In this document: positions 28,397-37,699 of the stretch, piece by piece | Layout: every line of letters starts with the position of its first letter | Numbering within the stretch: the first letter of the stretch is position 1 | NCBI GenBank assembly: GCA_018228645.1 | Contig: CP073693.1 | Span: 310,001-374,000 of the forward strand | DNA from: Clostridiaceae bacterium Marseille-Q4143 | GTDB lineage: Bacteria; Bacillota; Clostridia; Lachnospirales; Lachnospiraceae | Direction: 5' to 3' | DNA length: 64,000 nucleotides | Made by a program: the position numbers and the translations under genes | The notes under the pieces: model-generated | What the model saw: only the letters and a program-made list of their open reading frames with translations | The model's database searches: none | Told to the model about the DNA's origin: nothing

Positions 28397-29020
28397 TCAG
28401 TCCATAATCACCTGATCCACCGTCACAAATTCAAATCCTTCTGCTTTCAGCCGCCGGATGATCCGCTCTGCCGCCTGTACGGTACTCTCATAGCTGTCAT
28501 GCATCAGAATGATATCATTTTCCCCGGCATCCTGAACGGTCTTCTCCACGATCCAGTCCACATTCTGCGTCGTCCAGTCCAGCGTATCAATGGTCCAGAG
28601 CACGGGAATCATATCCAGTTCCTCTTCCAGTTCTGGATCCCAGATACCAAACGGCGGCCGGACATAGGACGTGCCATTTCCAGTCAGTTCTTCCACCAGA
28701 CTGCTTACTGCCAGAATTTCCTCTTCTGCTTCTTCTTTTGGAAGTGATGTCACCTGTACATGACGCCAGGTATGATTTCCAATAAGATGACCCTGCTCTG
28801 CGATCATCCTCACCTGCTCCCCGTACTGTTCCGCATTTTCTCCCAGAAGAAAAAAAGTTGCCGGAACCTGTTCCTGTTCCAGCACTTTCAGCATCTCTTC
28901 CGTATAAACCGGATGCGGGCCATCATCAAAAGTCAGGGCAATCTTCCGTGTCTCCGGTTCCGCGCTCCACATCCCCGCAGTCAGAATCAGTGCAGCACAC
29001 ACTGTCAGGAATTTTTCCAT
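28397..29020 (-). CDS. Secreted polysaccharide deacetylase
   Basis: 207-residue NodB-homology deacetylase. A short signal peptide (MEKFLTVCAALILTAGMWSA) is followed by the metal and catalytic motif TFDDGPH, the H-T-x-x-x-H motif (HTWRH) and RPPFG. The active-site region IDTLDWT and the C-terminal LMHDSY also match the family. It would remove N-acetyl (or O-acetyl) groups from peptidoglycan or another extracellular glycan. It lies 60 bases downstream of where rarA starts and is transcribed in the same direction, toward rarA; its substrate cannot be told from sequence. Confidence 0.88.
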   Translation of the reverse strand: MEKFLTVCAALILTAGMWSAEPETRKIALTFDDGPHPVYTEEMLKVLEQEQVPATFFLLGENAEQYGEQVRMIAEQGHLIGNHTWRHVQVTSLPKEEAEEEILAVSSLVEELTGNGTSYVRPPFGIWDPELEEELDMIPVLWTIDTLDWTTQNVDWIVEKTVQDAGENDIILMHDSYESTVQAAERIIRRLKAEGFEFVTVDQVIMD

Positions 29021-29139
29021 TCATTCGCTCCGCCGGATATTCTCCCTACATTCTATGCCCCATCACTTTAAAGTTTCCTTTAGAATCGATTTCTTATTTC
29101 TTCATTTATTTTAGAATTCTTTTAGAACCTTTCCATACT

Positions 29140-29266
29140 TTAGACACATTTCATTGATATAGTAATACATGTAAGGACGACATATCCGTATTTCATTCAT
29201 AACACTTGGAGGATTCGAAAGAATCCTCCACTCCCTCGAAAATCAAGGCCGCAAGGGCCTTTTTCT
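29140..29266 (+). ncRNA. Candidate small RNA with two stable hairpins
   Basis: The gap between the deacetylase and the 75-residue gene contains a perfect 9-bp stem with a GAAA loop (GGAGGATTC-GAAA-GAATCCTCC, 29208-29229). It is followed by AAGGCC-GCAAG-GGCCTT and a T-run (29245-29265), a good plus-strand intrinsic terminator. No plus-strand coding frame precedes it. A weak promoter-like TAGACA-16-TAATAC lies at 29141-29168. The GNRA-type loop and T-run favour a plus-strand RNA of roughly 90 bases. The hairpins could instead be 3' structure of the minus-strand gene beside them. Confidence 0.35.
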
Positions 29267-29271
29267 TTTGC

Positions 29272-29499
29272 TTAGATTTCCGTGAAGGAATACCTTTGCA
29301 AAAGTCCTGCCGACTCAATATCAATGACAACAGATCCATCTGCCTGTACGGTTTTCTCCAGATGGAGTTCCTTATCTTTATGGCGGGCACGGACATAGCT
29401 TTCCGGATCTTCCACTTCTGCCTCCTCAAAGAACACATCCCGCATCTGGTTATTGGCACATTCATTGAAAATCTCATGTACGATCTCATATTCTTTCAT
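29272..29499 (-). CDS. Conserved hypothetical small protein (75 aa)
   Basis: 75 residues, soluble, acidic (EEAEVEDPESYV), beginning MKEYEIVHEIFNECANNQMRD. No signal peptide, membrane span or domain that I can name; I have an impression that similar proteins occur in other Lachnospiraceae but cannot check. GGAATGAACC precedes the ATG. It starts 33 bases after the VWA gene stop and may be the last gene of the hemW-MoxR-VWA unit. A longer overlapping frame in the same region is a shadow. Confidence 0.6.
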   Translation of the reverse strand: MKEYEIVHEIFNECANNQMRDVFFEEAEVEDPESYVRARHKDKELHLEKTVQADGSVVIDIESAGLLQRYSFTEI

Positions 29500-29531
29500 G
29501 GTTCATTCCTCCTGATTCTTCCGGTATAATA

Positions 29532-31286
29532 CTAGTCCTGCTCATCCACCTGTTTTTTCAGATACCGTCCTACCACATGGGCAAAGGTAGATAACGTCCT
29601 GATATAGGCAAAATCTTTTCCGAAAATTCTCCGCTCCGCAGATAGATCCTGTTCTTCTCCGGCAAAGACACCCAGTACGGAAATCCCCTGGGAACGAAGG
29701 CGGCGCACTTCTGCTGCCGTATCCTTCACCGCATATTCTCCGGTGTAAACGGCCGGGTTCTTAACGTTGGGACGGTTAAGCACCACATCGTTTGGGCGGC
29801 CGTCACTGAGCATAATGAGGATTTTGTTCTCCTCCGGCCGTTGGAGAAGTCCGTCGGCTGCTGCCCGGAGCGCCAGACCGTCCCGATTGCTGGATGATGA
29901 GGTAAACTCCAGAATCCGCCAGTCAGCTTCTGCCTTCTCGTCATATTCCCGGAATCTGCGCATCACTGTATAGCTCCAAAAGCTGCAAAAGCTGAACACC
30001 CGATGGGGAATCCCCGCTTTTGACAGGGCCGCCGATAAGATAAAGCCCTGCAGTGCCACATCCTGCTGCCGTCCCCTCTGGGAACCGCTTCCATCCATGA
30101 GAATGTCTACTACAAAATCGGAATTAAGCTTCTTCGAAGTCCTTAAGAAGAGCCGGGCATCCTCCGTCCGCCCCACCTTCCACAGTTTTGAAGGAATGAC
30201 TGTCCCGAAAGTACTCCGTGTATGCTCTTCTTCATTTCTTGCCTGCAAGGACCGTTTTAGGAGATTTCCAAGCTGAGTAATGTTCTGCCTTGCCATCCGC
30301 TGATGCTGCCGGTAATATCTTCGGTTCAGCTCCAGTGTCCGGCATGCCAGCACATAGGTATTATTTTCCCGGACGTAATTTTCGATAATGCCATCTGTAT
30401 AATAAAGACGACAGTCCCCATGAACACCGCGGCAGATTCTGCGGTTCATCCGTTCCTGCTCCCGTTCGTCCATATAAGACCGTCCAAAATTCAGTTCAAT
30501 ATAAGAGTACATTTTCCGGGCTGCCTCTTCTGTCACCAGAAGCTTCTTTGCCCTGCTCTTCCGTTCCTGTTCCTCCATCTCCGGCGGAATGACACTGCTG
30601 TCCACCTGACGCATCATTTCCTCGAGGGTAGCTTCTTCCGCTGTCTCATCCAGAAAATCCTGCCAGTTGAATTTCTTTAAGTCCTCTGCACTGACAGCAA
30701 GTACCTGCTCCAATGTGCCGTGTTCCTGCTCAAATTCCGGATCTACCAGTCGATTATAAAAATCGTCTACTTTTCGAATGACTTCCTCAGTGGTCTCTGC
30801 TTTTCGGAGAGCCAGCAGCTGATCTACCTGCTCACGCACTCTTCGCTCTGCCGCGTAAGTTCCATTCAGACCTTCCTGCAGCATGGCAATCTTCATACGG
30901 CCCACCGGATTGTTGTACCGGGCCAATTGGTCAAAATCCCGATCCAACAGATCTTCGAAAGCTCTTTTCCGGAGTGTCCGGACTCCTGCTCTCTCCTCAC
31001 AGATTTTTTCTGACACCGCCTGATCTACGCACATCTGCGCCAATCCCATAAGAGAAGCTTCCTCTGCTCCCATATACAGCTTTTTCACCAGGTACATGCC
31101 GAAAGCATCTTTAGAAAAGAAACGCGCAAAAGCTCCCTGTTTCACCGCATCATAGAGGGATATATATTTAGAACGCTGAAAAGAATCAATATCCAGACTC
31201 ACTTCCAGAGCATAATCCCCACTGACGGTCCAGAGCAGGTTTTTTATGCGGTTTTCCAGTTCATAACGGTATTCTTCATCCGGCAT
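29532..31286 (-). CDS. VWA-domain protein partnered with a MoxR-type ATPase
   Basis: 584 residues. The C-terminal third is a von Willebrand A domain with an intact MIDAS (MDGSGSQRG, with later T and D positions in LMLSDGRPND). The N-terminal two thirds are helical and charged with no named domain. The architecture and the directly preceding ATPase recall CobT/NorD-type chaperones, where an AAA+ ring and a VWA protein together insert a metal or activate an enzyme. Its start overlaps the ATPase stop by one base (TGATG). No cobalamin or nitric-oxide gene is near, so the client is unknown. Confidence 0.75.
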   Translation of the reverse strand: MPDEEYRYELENRIKNLLWTVSGDYALEVSLDIDSFQRSKYISLYDAVKQGAFARFFSKDAFGMYLVKKLYMGAEEASLMGLAQMCVDQAVSEKICEERAGVRTLRKRAFEDLLDRDFDQLARYNNPVGRMKIAMLQEGLNGTYAAERRVREQVDQLLALRKAETTEEVIRKVDDFYNRLVDPEFEQEHGTLEQVLAVSAEDLKKFNWQDFLDETAEEATLEEMMRQVDSSVIPPEMEEQERKSRAKKLLVTEEAARKMYSYIELNFGRSYMDEREQERMNRRICRGVHGDCRLYYTDGIIENYVRENNTYVLACRTLELNRRYYRQHQRMARQNITQLGNLLKRSLQARNEEEHTRSTFGTVIPSKLWKVGRTEDARLFLRTSKKLNSDFVVDILMDGSGSQRGRQQDVALQGFILSAALSKAGIPHRVFSFCSFWSYTVMRRFREYDEKAEADWRILEFTSSSSNRDGLALRAAADGLLQRPEENKILIMLSDGRPNDVVLNRPNVKNPAVYTGEYAVKDTAAEVRRLRSQGISVLGVFAGEEQDLSAERRIFGKDFAYIRTLSTFAHVVGRYLKKQVDEQD

Positions 31287-32203
31287 CAGAATACATTCTC
31301 CTTCGTCCAGTCTTCCGGAATGCGTGTCATGACCATATCTGACACAATTTCCTTTTCAAAAATATCAAATGCTTTGTTGGTAATTCCCATCTGCACTGCC
31401 TGATAAGGAGGAAGACCGATCTCCACCGCACCCAGGGAACCAAGAAGTCCTCTCAGATCCAGTGCTTTGGTAGAAATCTCACTGTTCTGGGCCTTTGTCT
31501 GCAAATCCAGAAACAATCCGCAGAAGGCATCTTCAGCCGCTTCCTTGATTCCCGGATAATCATGCCGAATAATCTTTCTTAAATTTTCTTCCGAAAGCTC
31601 CGGCATATCAATGACGAGAAACCGGGACACCAGCGCTTCATTTAACTCTCTTGTTCCTGCATATCCGTAGTTCATGGTTCCGATAAAGCGGGTAGCCGGA
31701 TGAAGCTCAATCCTCTCATATCCCGGCACATCGATCATCCGCCGATAGTCGAGGGTGGCATGAAGCACACTGGCTGCATCATTTTTTGCCATATTGATCT
31801 CATCGAAGACACCAAATCCGCCTTCTTCCGCACAGCGGTACACACTTCCTTTTCTGAGCTGTACTTCATTATTTCTGAAGGTGTCCGTTCCAATCAGGGA
31901 ACTGCTGTCGGTATTTACATTAAAAGAAATATTATAGGAAGGTCTTCCAAACATCCAGGCCAGATTTTCCGCCAGAATATTTTTACCGGTAGCCTTTCCT
32001 CCTGTGAGCAGCAGATTGGACCCTTGGAGCAGCGCTGCCATGGCCATCTCCAGAATTTCTTTCCCATAGAAAGGAATCTTCGGTTCCGAGATCCGGTTTC
32101 TTACTTCCTCGTGAACAGGATACTCTTTTCGGAATGCTTCCACCTGCTCGATGAGCACCGGGGATACTTCCTGTTCCTCTAAAAACTGTAATTCTTTCTG
32201 CAT
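31286..32203 (-). CDS. MoxR/CobS-like AAA+ ATPase
   Basis: 305 residues. Walker A is GGKATGKN, Walker B is VFDEINMAK, sensor 1 is FIGTMNYGYAGT, and a conserved arginine lies in the following ALVSRFL. These fit the MoxR/CobS branch of AAA+ proteins that work with VWA partners. I start at the ATG with AGGAG six bases before it; an in-frame start 42 bases upstream lies inside hemW. It begins 13 bases after hemW and overlaps the VWA gene by one base, so the three are one operon. Confidence 0.78.
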   Translation of the reverse strand: MQKELQFLEEQEVSPVLIEQVEAFRKEYPVHEEVRNRISEPKIPFYGKEILEMAMAALLQGSNLLLTGGKATGKNILAENLAWMFGRPSYNISFNVNTDSSSLIGTDTFRNNEVQLRKGSVYRCAEEGGFGVFDEINMAKNDAASVLHATLDYRRMIDVPGYERIELHPATRFIGTMNYGYAGTRELNEALVSRFLVIDMPELSEENLRKIIRHDYPGIKEAAEDAFCGLFLDLQTKAQNSEISTKALDLRGLLGSLGAVEIGLPPYQAVQMGITNKAFDIFEKEIVSDMVMTRIPEDWTKENVF

Positions 32204-32216
32204 CTTTCTCTCCTCA

Positions 32217-33320
32217 TCAGTCATCCAGAAACTGTGCCAGCACATAGTTGCTCACATCAATTCCATAATCTGTCAGACAAATTTTACCATTCTTTTCCTG
32301 TAAAAGCTGTTGTTTCTGCAACTCTTCCAGTAACTTCTCATAATGTTCCCGGTAAGGTCCAGGATCCACGCCCTCCATCTTCCGAAGGCCTAGGAAGAAA
32401 TATTCCTCCCGGATATCCTGCTCACTTAAATGCTCATTGCTTCCTGCAAAATTTCCCCTGAGATATTCGGTCAGATCTTCCTGCACGGTACTTCTGACAC
32501 TATTTAGCAGAGAGGATGCCCCCAGACCGAATCCTTTGTAATCCCTTCTGCTCCAATACCCCAGATTATGACGGCAGGCATAGCCTTTTCTGGCATAATT
32601 GGAAATCTCATACCGTTCATATCCTTGCTCTGCCAGAATCCGCTTCGTGTCATAATACATCTGCCGTTCTTCGTCTTCCGGAGGCAGGAGTTCCGGATGG
32701 TCTGCATACTTCTCATAGAAAGGCGTTCCTTCCTCAATGATCAGACTGTATGCTGAAATATGCTCCGGATTAAGAACCAGCACTTTCTGCAATGTTTCCT
32801 GCCAGCTCTTCCGGGTCTGTCCAGGGAGCGCAGACATGAGATCCACATTGATATTGGTAAATCCGGCAGTTCTCGCCGCCTCATAGCTTTCCAGAAACTG
32901 TTCCCAGGTATGGATTCTCCCCAGTTTCTGTAATTCTTCATTATCTGCCGATTGAAGTCCAAAACTGATCCTGTTTATACCAAAAGAACGGTAGGCGTCA
33001 AGTTTTCTTCCGTCTACCGTTCCCGGATTGGCTTCTATGGTCACCTCTGCATCCGCTTTCCAGTCAAACTGCCGATGCAGAAGCTCCATCACACGCCCGA
33101 TCTCTTCTTTCGGAAGGATACTGGGGGTACCGCCTCCAAAGAATGCGGATACTACTTCATAGTCTTCTGCCAGTGGGGCCGCCTTCTGGATTTCCTCCAG
33201 CAGACGATCTACATACTGTGCCTGCACTTCCCGGCCGGCCGGAGCCGACCGGAAATCACAGTATGCACATTTTCGGACACAAAATGGAATGTGAATATAT
33301 AGTTCCAGTTCCTTTTTCAT
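32217..33320 (-). CDS. hemW: Radical-SAM heme chaperone HemW
   Basis: 367-residue radical-SAM protein with the C-x3-C-x2-C motif CVRKCAYCDF near the N terminus, followed by the GGGTPS motif. A HemN-like C-terminal domain is at about residues 290-365. This pattern (coproporphyrinogen-oxidase-like but ending CDF) marks HemW, a heme-transfer protein, not a true HemN oxidase. I use the ATG just past the lepA stop; another ATG four codons upstream overlaps lepA by 11 bases and has no better ribosome site. The lepA-hemW order is common in Firmicutes. Confidence 0.88.
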   Translation of the reverse strand: MKKELELYIHIPFCVRKCAYCDFRSAPAGREVQAQYVDRLLEEIQKAAPLAEDYEVVSAFFGGGTPSILPKEEIGRVMELLHRQFDWKADAEVTIEANPGTVDGRKLDAYRSFGINRISFGLQSADNEELQKLGRIHTWEQFLESYEAARTAGFTNINVDLMSALPGQTRKSWQETLQKVLVLNPEHISAYSLIIEEGTPFYEKYADHPELLPPEDEERQMYYDTKRILAEQGYERYEISNYARKGYACRHNLGYWSRRDYKGFGLGASSLLNSVRSTVQEDLTEYLRGNFAGSNEHLSEQDIREEYFFLGLRKMEGVDPGPYREHYEKLLEELQKQQLLQEKNGKICLTDYGIDVSNYVLAQFLDD

Positions 33321-33321
33321 C

Positions 33322-35136
33322 TTATTTGTCATCCAGTTTTAATACACTCATGAATGCTTTCTGCGGGATCTCCACATTTCCTACCTGACGCATCCGCTTC
33401 TTACCTTCCTTCTGTTTTTCCAGAAGCTTCTTCTTTCGGGAAATATCTCCGCCGTAACATTTTGCCAGAACGTCTTTTCTCATGGCTCTGACGGTCTCAC
33501 GGGCAATGATCTTTCCGCCAACGGCTGCCTGAATCGGAATTTCAAAAAGATGACGCGGAATCTCGTCTTTCAGCTTCTCACACATTCTGCGGCCCCTCTC
33601 ATAAGCAGATGCACTATGTACGATGAAGGAAAGCGCGTCCACTTCCTCTTTGTTAATAAGGATATCCAGTTTCACCAGCTCGGACTGTACGTATCCCTTG
33701 AATTCATAGTCAAAGGATGCATATCCTCTGGAACGGGACTTCAGCGCATCGAAGAAATCATAAATGATCTCATTGAGGGGAAGATCATATTTCAGAAGGG
33801 CACGGGTCTCCTCAATATATTCCATACCAAGATAAATTCCGCGGCGCTCCTGGCAAAGATCCATAATAGAACCGATAAATTCCGTCGTTACCATAATCTC
33901 CGCACTGACCATCGGCTCTTCCATATATTCGATCTCGGATGGATCCGGCAAGTTGGACGGATTGGTCAGTTCAATCATCTCCCCATTCGTCTTATGCACC
34001 CGGTAAATAACGCCCGGCGCTGTGGTCACCAGATCAAGGTTATACTCTCTCTCCAGACGCTCCTGAATGATTTCCAGGTGCAGTAATCCTAAGAATCCAC
34101 AGCGGAAACCAAAGCCAAGGGCAATGGAAGTCTCCGGCTCAAACTGCAGGGACGCATCATTCAGCTGAAGCTTCTCCAACGCATCCCGAAGATCCGGATA
34201 TTTGGCACCGTCGGCCGGATAGAGTCCACAGTATACCATGGATTGTACTTTTTTATAACCTGGCAGTGGTTCTGCACAGGGGTTGTCCCGGTTCGTGACG
34301 GTATCACCCACACGGGTATCTTTTACATTTTTAATACTTCCGGTAATATAACCTACCATACCGGCACTTAACTCGTCGCAGGGAATAAACTGGCCTGCTC
34401 CGAAATATCCCACTTCCACCACATCGGCTTCCGCTCCGGTCGCCATCATTTTGATCGGCATTCCTTTTCTCACGGTACCTTCTTTAATACGGCAGAAAAT
34501 AATAACACCCTTATAAGAATCATAGACAGAGTCAAAGATCAGTGCCTGCAGAGGTGCATTCGGATCTCCCTTTGGCGCCGGAATCTTCTTCACGATCTGC
34601 TCCAGCACTTCTTCCACATTTAGACCTGTCTTTGCAGAAATACGGGGAGCGTCATGGGCTTCGATACCGATAACATCTTCGATCTCCTCTACCACACGGT
34701 CCGGATCTGCACTCGGCAGATCAATTTTATTAATGACCGGCATCACATCCAGATCATGATCCAGTGCCAGATACACATTGGCCAGCGTCTGGGCCTCAAT
34801 TCCCTGGGCAGCATCCACTACCAGAATGGCACCGTCGCAGGCTGCAAGGCTTCTGGATACTTCATAGTTAAAGTCCACATGGCCTGGTGTATCAATCAGG
34901 TTAAAGATATATTCTTCCCCGTCTTTTGCTTTATAAACAGTACGCACTGTCTGTGCTTTAATAGTAATTCCGCGTTCTCTTTCCAGGTCCATATTATCCA
35001 GTACCTGTGCCTGCATCTCCCTGCTGGTCAGGAGCCCTGTCATCTCGATAATACGGTCTGCAAGAGTCGATTTTCCGTGATCTATATGGGCCACAATACA
35101 AAAATTGCGGATTTTGCTCTGATCTGTTTCTGCCAT
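33322..35136 (-). CDS. lepA: Elongation factor 4
   Basis: 604-residue translational GTPase that back-translocates or rescues stalled ribosomes. The GTPase motifs are [22 protein letters not shown] and [10 protein letters not shown]. Domains II, III and V and the LepA-specific C-terminal domain (about residues 490-604, ending in the [15 protein letters not shown] region) are present, and the length is typical. It is first gene of the lepA-hemW-MoxR-VWA run. Confidence 0.96.
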   Translation of the reverse strand: MAETDQSKIRNFCIVAHIDHGKSTLADRIIEMTGLLTSREMQAQVLDNMDLERERGITIKAQTVRTVYKAKDGEEYIFNLIDTPGHVDFNYEVSRSLAACDGAILVVDAAQGIEAQTLANVYLALDHDLDVMPVINKIDLPSADPDRVVEEIEDVIGIEAHDAPRISAKTGLNVEEVLEQIVKKIPAPKGDPNAPLQALIFDSVYDSYKGVIIFCRIKEGTVRKGMPIKMMATGAEADVVEVGYFGAGQFIPCDELSAGMVGYITGSIKNVKDTRVGDTVTNRDNPCAEPLPGYKKVQSMVYCGLYPADGAKYPDLRDALEKLQLNDASLQFEPETSIALGFGFRCGFLGLLHLEIIQERLEREYNLDLVTTAPGVIYRVHKTNGEMIELTNPSNLPDPSEIEYMEEPMVSAEIMVTTEFIGSIMDLCQERRGIYLGMEYIEETRALLKYDLPLNEIIYDFFDALKSRSRGYASFDYEFKGYVQSELVKLDILINKEEVDALSFIVHSASAYERGRRMCEKLKDEIPRHLFEIPIQAAVGGKIIARETVRAMRKDVLAKCYGGDISRKKKLLEKQKEGKKRMRQVGNVEIPQKAFMSVLKLDDK

Positions 35137-35175
35137 CTGTTTTCCTCCGTTTTATGTGGTCATGAAAATCTCATG

Positions 35176-36519
35176 TTACCGAAGCTCTCTTCGGTCAAAA
35201 CTTCCTTTAATTCCCAGTTCTTCCCGGTATTTTGCTACCGCTCTTCTGGAAATATCAATATTCCGTTCATTCAGTATCTTCACGATTGCCTGATCGCTGT
35301 ACGGTTTATGTTTATCCTCTCCGTTGATCAGTTCCTTGATCATCTCTTTGATCTGCATCGGTCCGACAGCCACATCTCCATCCGTCATCGTCACGGAAGC
35401 TGAGAACAGGTTTTTCACGACTGTGGTTCCGCCAGGATACTGAATATATTTACCTTTGATCGCACGGCTGACCGTGGATGTATGGATACCGATATGCTCT
35501 GCCACGTCCGTCATGGTCATGGGGTTCAGGAAAGATTTTCCATCCAGGTATTCTTCCTGACGGCGCAGAATCTCTTCGGAGATTGCCATCATCGTCTGGC
35601 GCCTCTGCATAATACTGTTCATGACAAACCGGATTCTCTCCAGTTTGACCCGGAAATATTCGCTCAGCTCCGGATCTTTGCTTTCCTTCATCATCTTCAG
35701 ATAATAATCGTTGATGTGATAGTCTTCCACCCATCCGTCGTTCAGCTCAATTTCCCATTTTCCATGCTCTTTATGGAAAATAATATCCGGAACAATATAT
35801 CCGGCATGTTCCGTACCAAATTCACTCATAGGACGCGGATTCAGCCTTGCGATCTGCTCAATACATTTCCGTACTTCGACAGTAGAAAGCTTCATGCTTC
35901 TGGAAATACTGCTGATCTTTCCGTCCGCCACATCCTGCAGATGCTCCTCCACGATCCGGTATGCTGTGGAATTCCGGTCTCCCTGCATCTCCAGCTGTTT
36001 CATCAGACAGTGGCGGAGATCCGGAGCAAAAATGCCATAAGGCTCCAGCTCCTGCAATGTTTTCAGTGCCAGATCCACCTCCGGTTCGCTCATGCCGGTC
36101 TTATCTGCCACCTCTTTCAGCGGTGTTGTGAAAAATCCGGTATCATCCAGACATTCCACCATATACTCCAGCAGATTCCACTGTCTGGCATTGTACATAT
36201 TTCTTGGAAGCTGATAGAGAATATAATTTTTCACGTGATCCGCATCCTGCATGGGAATGTCTTTCCGCCGCCGATCCTCTTCCTCCACCATCTCTTCATA
36301 GTTCTTTTCAAACGGCGCGGTCTGCTCGTATGTTTTATTGATTTCCACAGAACCCGTTCCATGATCTCCGCTGTAGTCCAGCAGCGGATTTTCCAGATAT
36401 TCATTCTGGAGAAACTGGTTCAGTTCCATACTGTCCATTGCCAGCACTTCCAGTGACTGTATCTGTCCCTGAGAAAGCTGCTGCTTCTGTTCCAATGTAA
36501 TTCCGTAACTCAGTTCCAT
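35176..36519 (-). CDS. rpoN: RNA polymerase sigma-54 factor
   Basis: 447 residues. The N-terminal region I is Gln/Leu-rich (MELSYGITLEQKQQLSQGQIQ) and contacts activators and the -12 element. The core-binding region is at about 110-270. A helix-turn-helix lies at about 345-375 (MTDVAEHIGIHTSTVSRAIKG), and the RpoN box reads SRRAVAKYREELGI near the end, binding the -24 GG. All parts look functional. Sigma-54 needs an AAA+ activator to open promoters. One such activator gene and four sigma-54 promoters lie within the next 20 kb, which makes the local cluster its likely regulon. Confidence 0.95.
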   Translation of the reverse strand: MELSYGITLEQKQQLSQGQIQSLEVLAMDSMELNQFLQNEYLENPLLDYSGDHGTGSVEINKTYEQTAPFEKNYEEMVEEEDRRRKDIPMQDADHVKNYILYQLPRNMYNARQWNLLEYMVECLDDTGFFTTPLKEVADKTGMSEPEVDLALKTLQELEPYGIFAPDLRHCLMKQLEMQGDRNSTAYRIVEEHLQDVADGKISSISRSMKLSTVEVRKCIEQIARLNPRPMSEFGTEHAGYIVPDIIFHKEHGKWEIELNDGWVEDYHINDYYLKMMKESKDPELSEYFRVKLERIRFVMNSIMQRRQTMMAISEEILRRQEEYLDGKSFLNPMTMTDVAEHIGIHTSTVSRAIKGKYIQYPGGTTVVKNLFSASVTMTDGDVAVGPMQIKEMIKELINGEDKHKPYSDQAIVKILNERNIDISRRAVAKYREELGIKGSFDRRELR

Positions 36520-36555
36520 TTGTATTTCTCCATCCCTTTATCTAAAAGCATCTTG

Positions 36556-37086
36556 TTATCTTACTAATAATAACCCCATCACGGCTGCTATCGCAATGGT
36601 TTTCGGCACACTTGTATCTTTTTTCCATATAAGAAGCGCGATCAGGACACCGATGATTATGCTGACCGGGTCAAATGCGCCATCTGGCATATAATTGCTG
36701 AGCCCCAGCGTAAACATGGTTGCAAAGACCAGTCCGATGCCCGCCGGGCGAATTCCATAAAGCATCTTCTTCATGATGCTGCTTTTCCGGAATTTTTGAA
36801 AAAAAACCACCGCCGCAAATCCGATGGTCAGTGTCGGAAACAGGATACCAAGCATCGCAATTATTGCTCCGGGAATTCCTGCCACCCGGATACCTGCAAA
36901 AGTAGAACTGTTCATACCGAGCGGTCCCGGCGTCATCTCCGCGATTGCCACGATATCCGATACTTCCTGCGCATTCATCCATCCATGACTTAACATTTCA
37001 GAATTGATCAGCGGCACCATGGAGACACCGCCAAAGCTTGTAAATCCAATTTTTAAAAAAGAGATAAATAACTCAAGAAGCACCAT
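36556..37086 (-). CDS. Short chromate transporter (CHR) subunit, second of pair
   Basis: 176 residues with five or six membrane spans and the CHR-family motifs FTSFGGVSMVPL and AEMTPGPLGMNSSTF. It corresponds to one half of a full-length ChrA. Short CHR proteins are encoded as adjacent pairs and work as heterodimers in Firmicutes. It overlaps the partner gene by 14 bases. The family moves chromate or related anions; the real substrate here is unknown. Confidence 0.85.
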   Translation of the reverse strand: MVLLELFISFLKIGFTSFGGVSMVPLINSEMLSHGWMNAQEVSDIVAIAEMTPGPLGMNSSTFAGIRVAGIPGAIIAMLGILFPTLTIGFAAVVFFQKFRKSSIMKKMLYGIRPAGIGLVFATMFTLGLSNYMPDGAFDPVSIIIGVLIALLIWKKDTSVPKTIAIAAVMGLLLVR

Positions 37087-37630
37087 GTTCCAAAACCTCC
37101 CTCTTCAGCACCAGACCCACACAGGCACTGGCTACAATGAGCGCTGCACAGTTCCAGTTAAGAAACGCACAACAGACAAACATGATGACGCTGATCCCAT
37201 AACAGAGCTTATCCGTATATGCGCCTTTTCGTAGCCGCAGACCCGCAGAACCGATGATCGGCACGACTGCTGCACGGATTCCGGTCATGGCGCGCGCCAC
37301 ATAAAGATTGTCCTTGATCTTTGTATAGCACATGGTTACTACTGTCATGATCAGAAGCGCCGGAACACTGATGCCAAGCAGTGACATTATGGCACAGAAC
37401 ACTCCACCATTCTGATATCCAAACATAAAACTGACATTTCCGATCATCAGACCCGGAAGTGATCTGCCCACAGAAACCGTGTCCAGAAGTTCCTCCTCCG
37501 TCATCCATTTCCGCTTTGCAACAAATTCCTTCTGAATCTGTGCCACGATACTCCAGCCCCCTCCGAAGGTGAAAAAACCGATTCGAAAGAAAAACCAGAA
37601 AAGCTGAAATCCCTTTTTTATATTTTTCAT
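37073..37630 (-). CDS. Short chromate transporter (CHR) subunit, first of pair
   Basis: 185 residues with the half-ChrA pattern IGFFTFGGGWSIVAQI, VGRSLPGLMIGNVSFMFGY and five to six spans. It is the first gene of a two-gene unit with the 176-residue partner, which it overlaps by 14 bases. It is separated from the MBL hydrolase upstream by a terminator. Confidence 0.85.
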   Translation of the reverse strand: MKNIKKGFQLFWFFFRIGFFTFGGGWSIVAQIQKEFVAKRKWMTEEELLDTVSVGRSLPGLMIGNVSFMFGYQNGGVFCAIMSLLGISVPALLIMTVVTMCYTKIKDNLYVARAMTGIRAAVVPIIGSAGLRLRKGAYTDKLCYGISVIMFVCCAFLNWNCAALIVASACVGLVLKREVLEHGAS

Positions 37631-37652
37631 TTCTCTCTCCTAATGTACAGCC

Positions 37653-37684
37653 AAAAAAGGAGCGAATCTGATTTCTTCGCCCCT
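37653..37684 (-). terminator. Terminator of the glycerate kinase-MBL unit
   Basis: AGGGGCGAA / TTCGCTCCT stem (one G-U pair) followed by six T in the minus direction. Confidence 0.8.
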
Positions 37685-37699
37685 CTTCCATGTCAACCA

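Noticed and set aside
29193..29489. 98-codon minus-strand frame overlapping the 75-residue gene
   Set aside because: Different frame with improbable composition; the 75-residue frame has a ribosome site and protein-like sequence.
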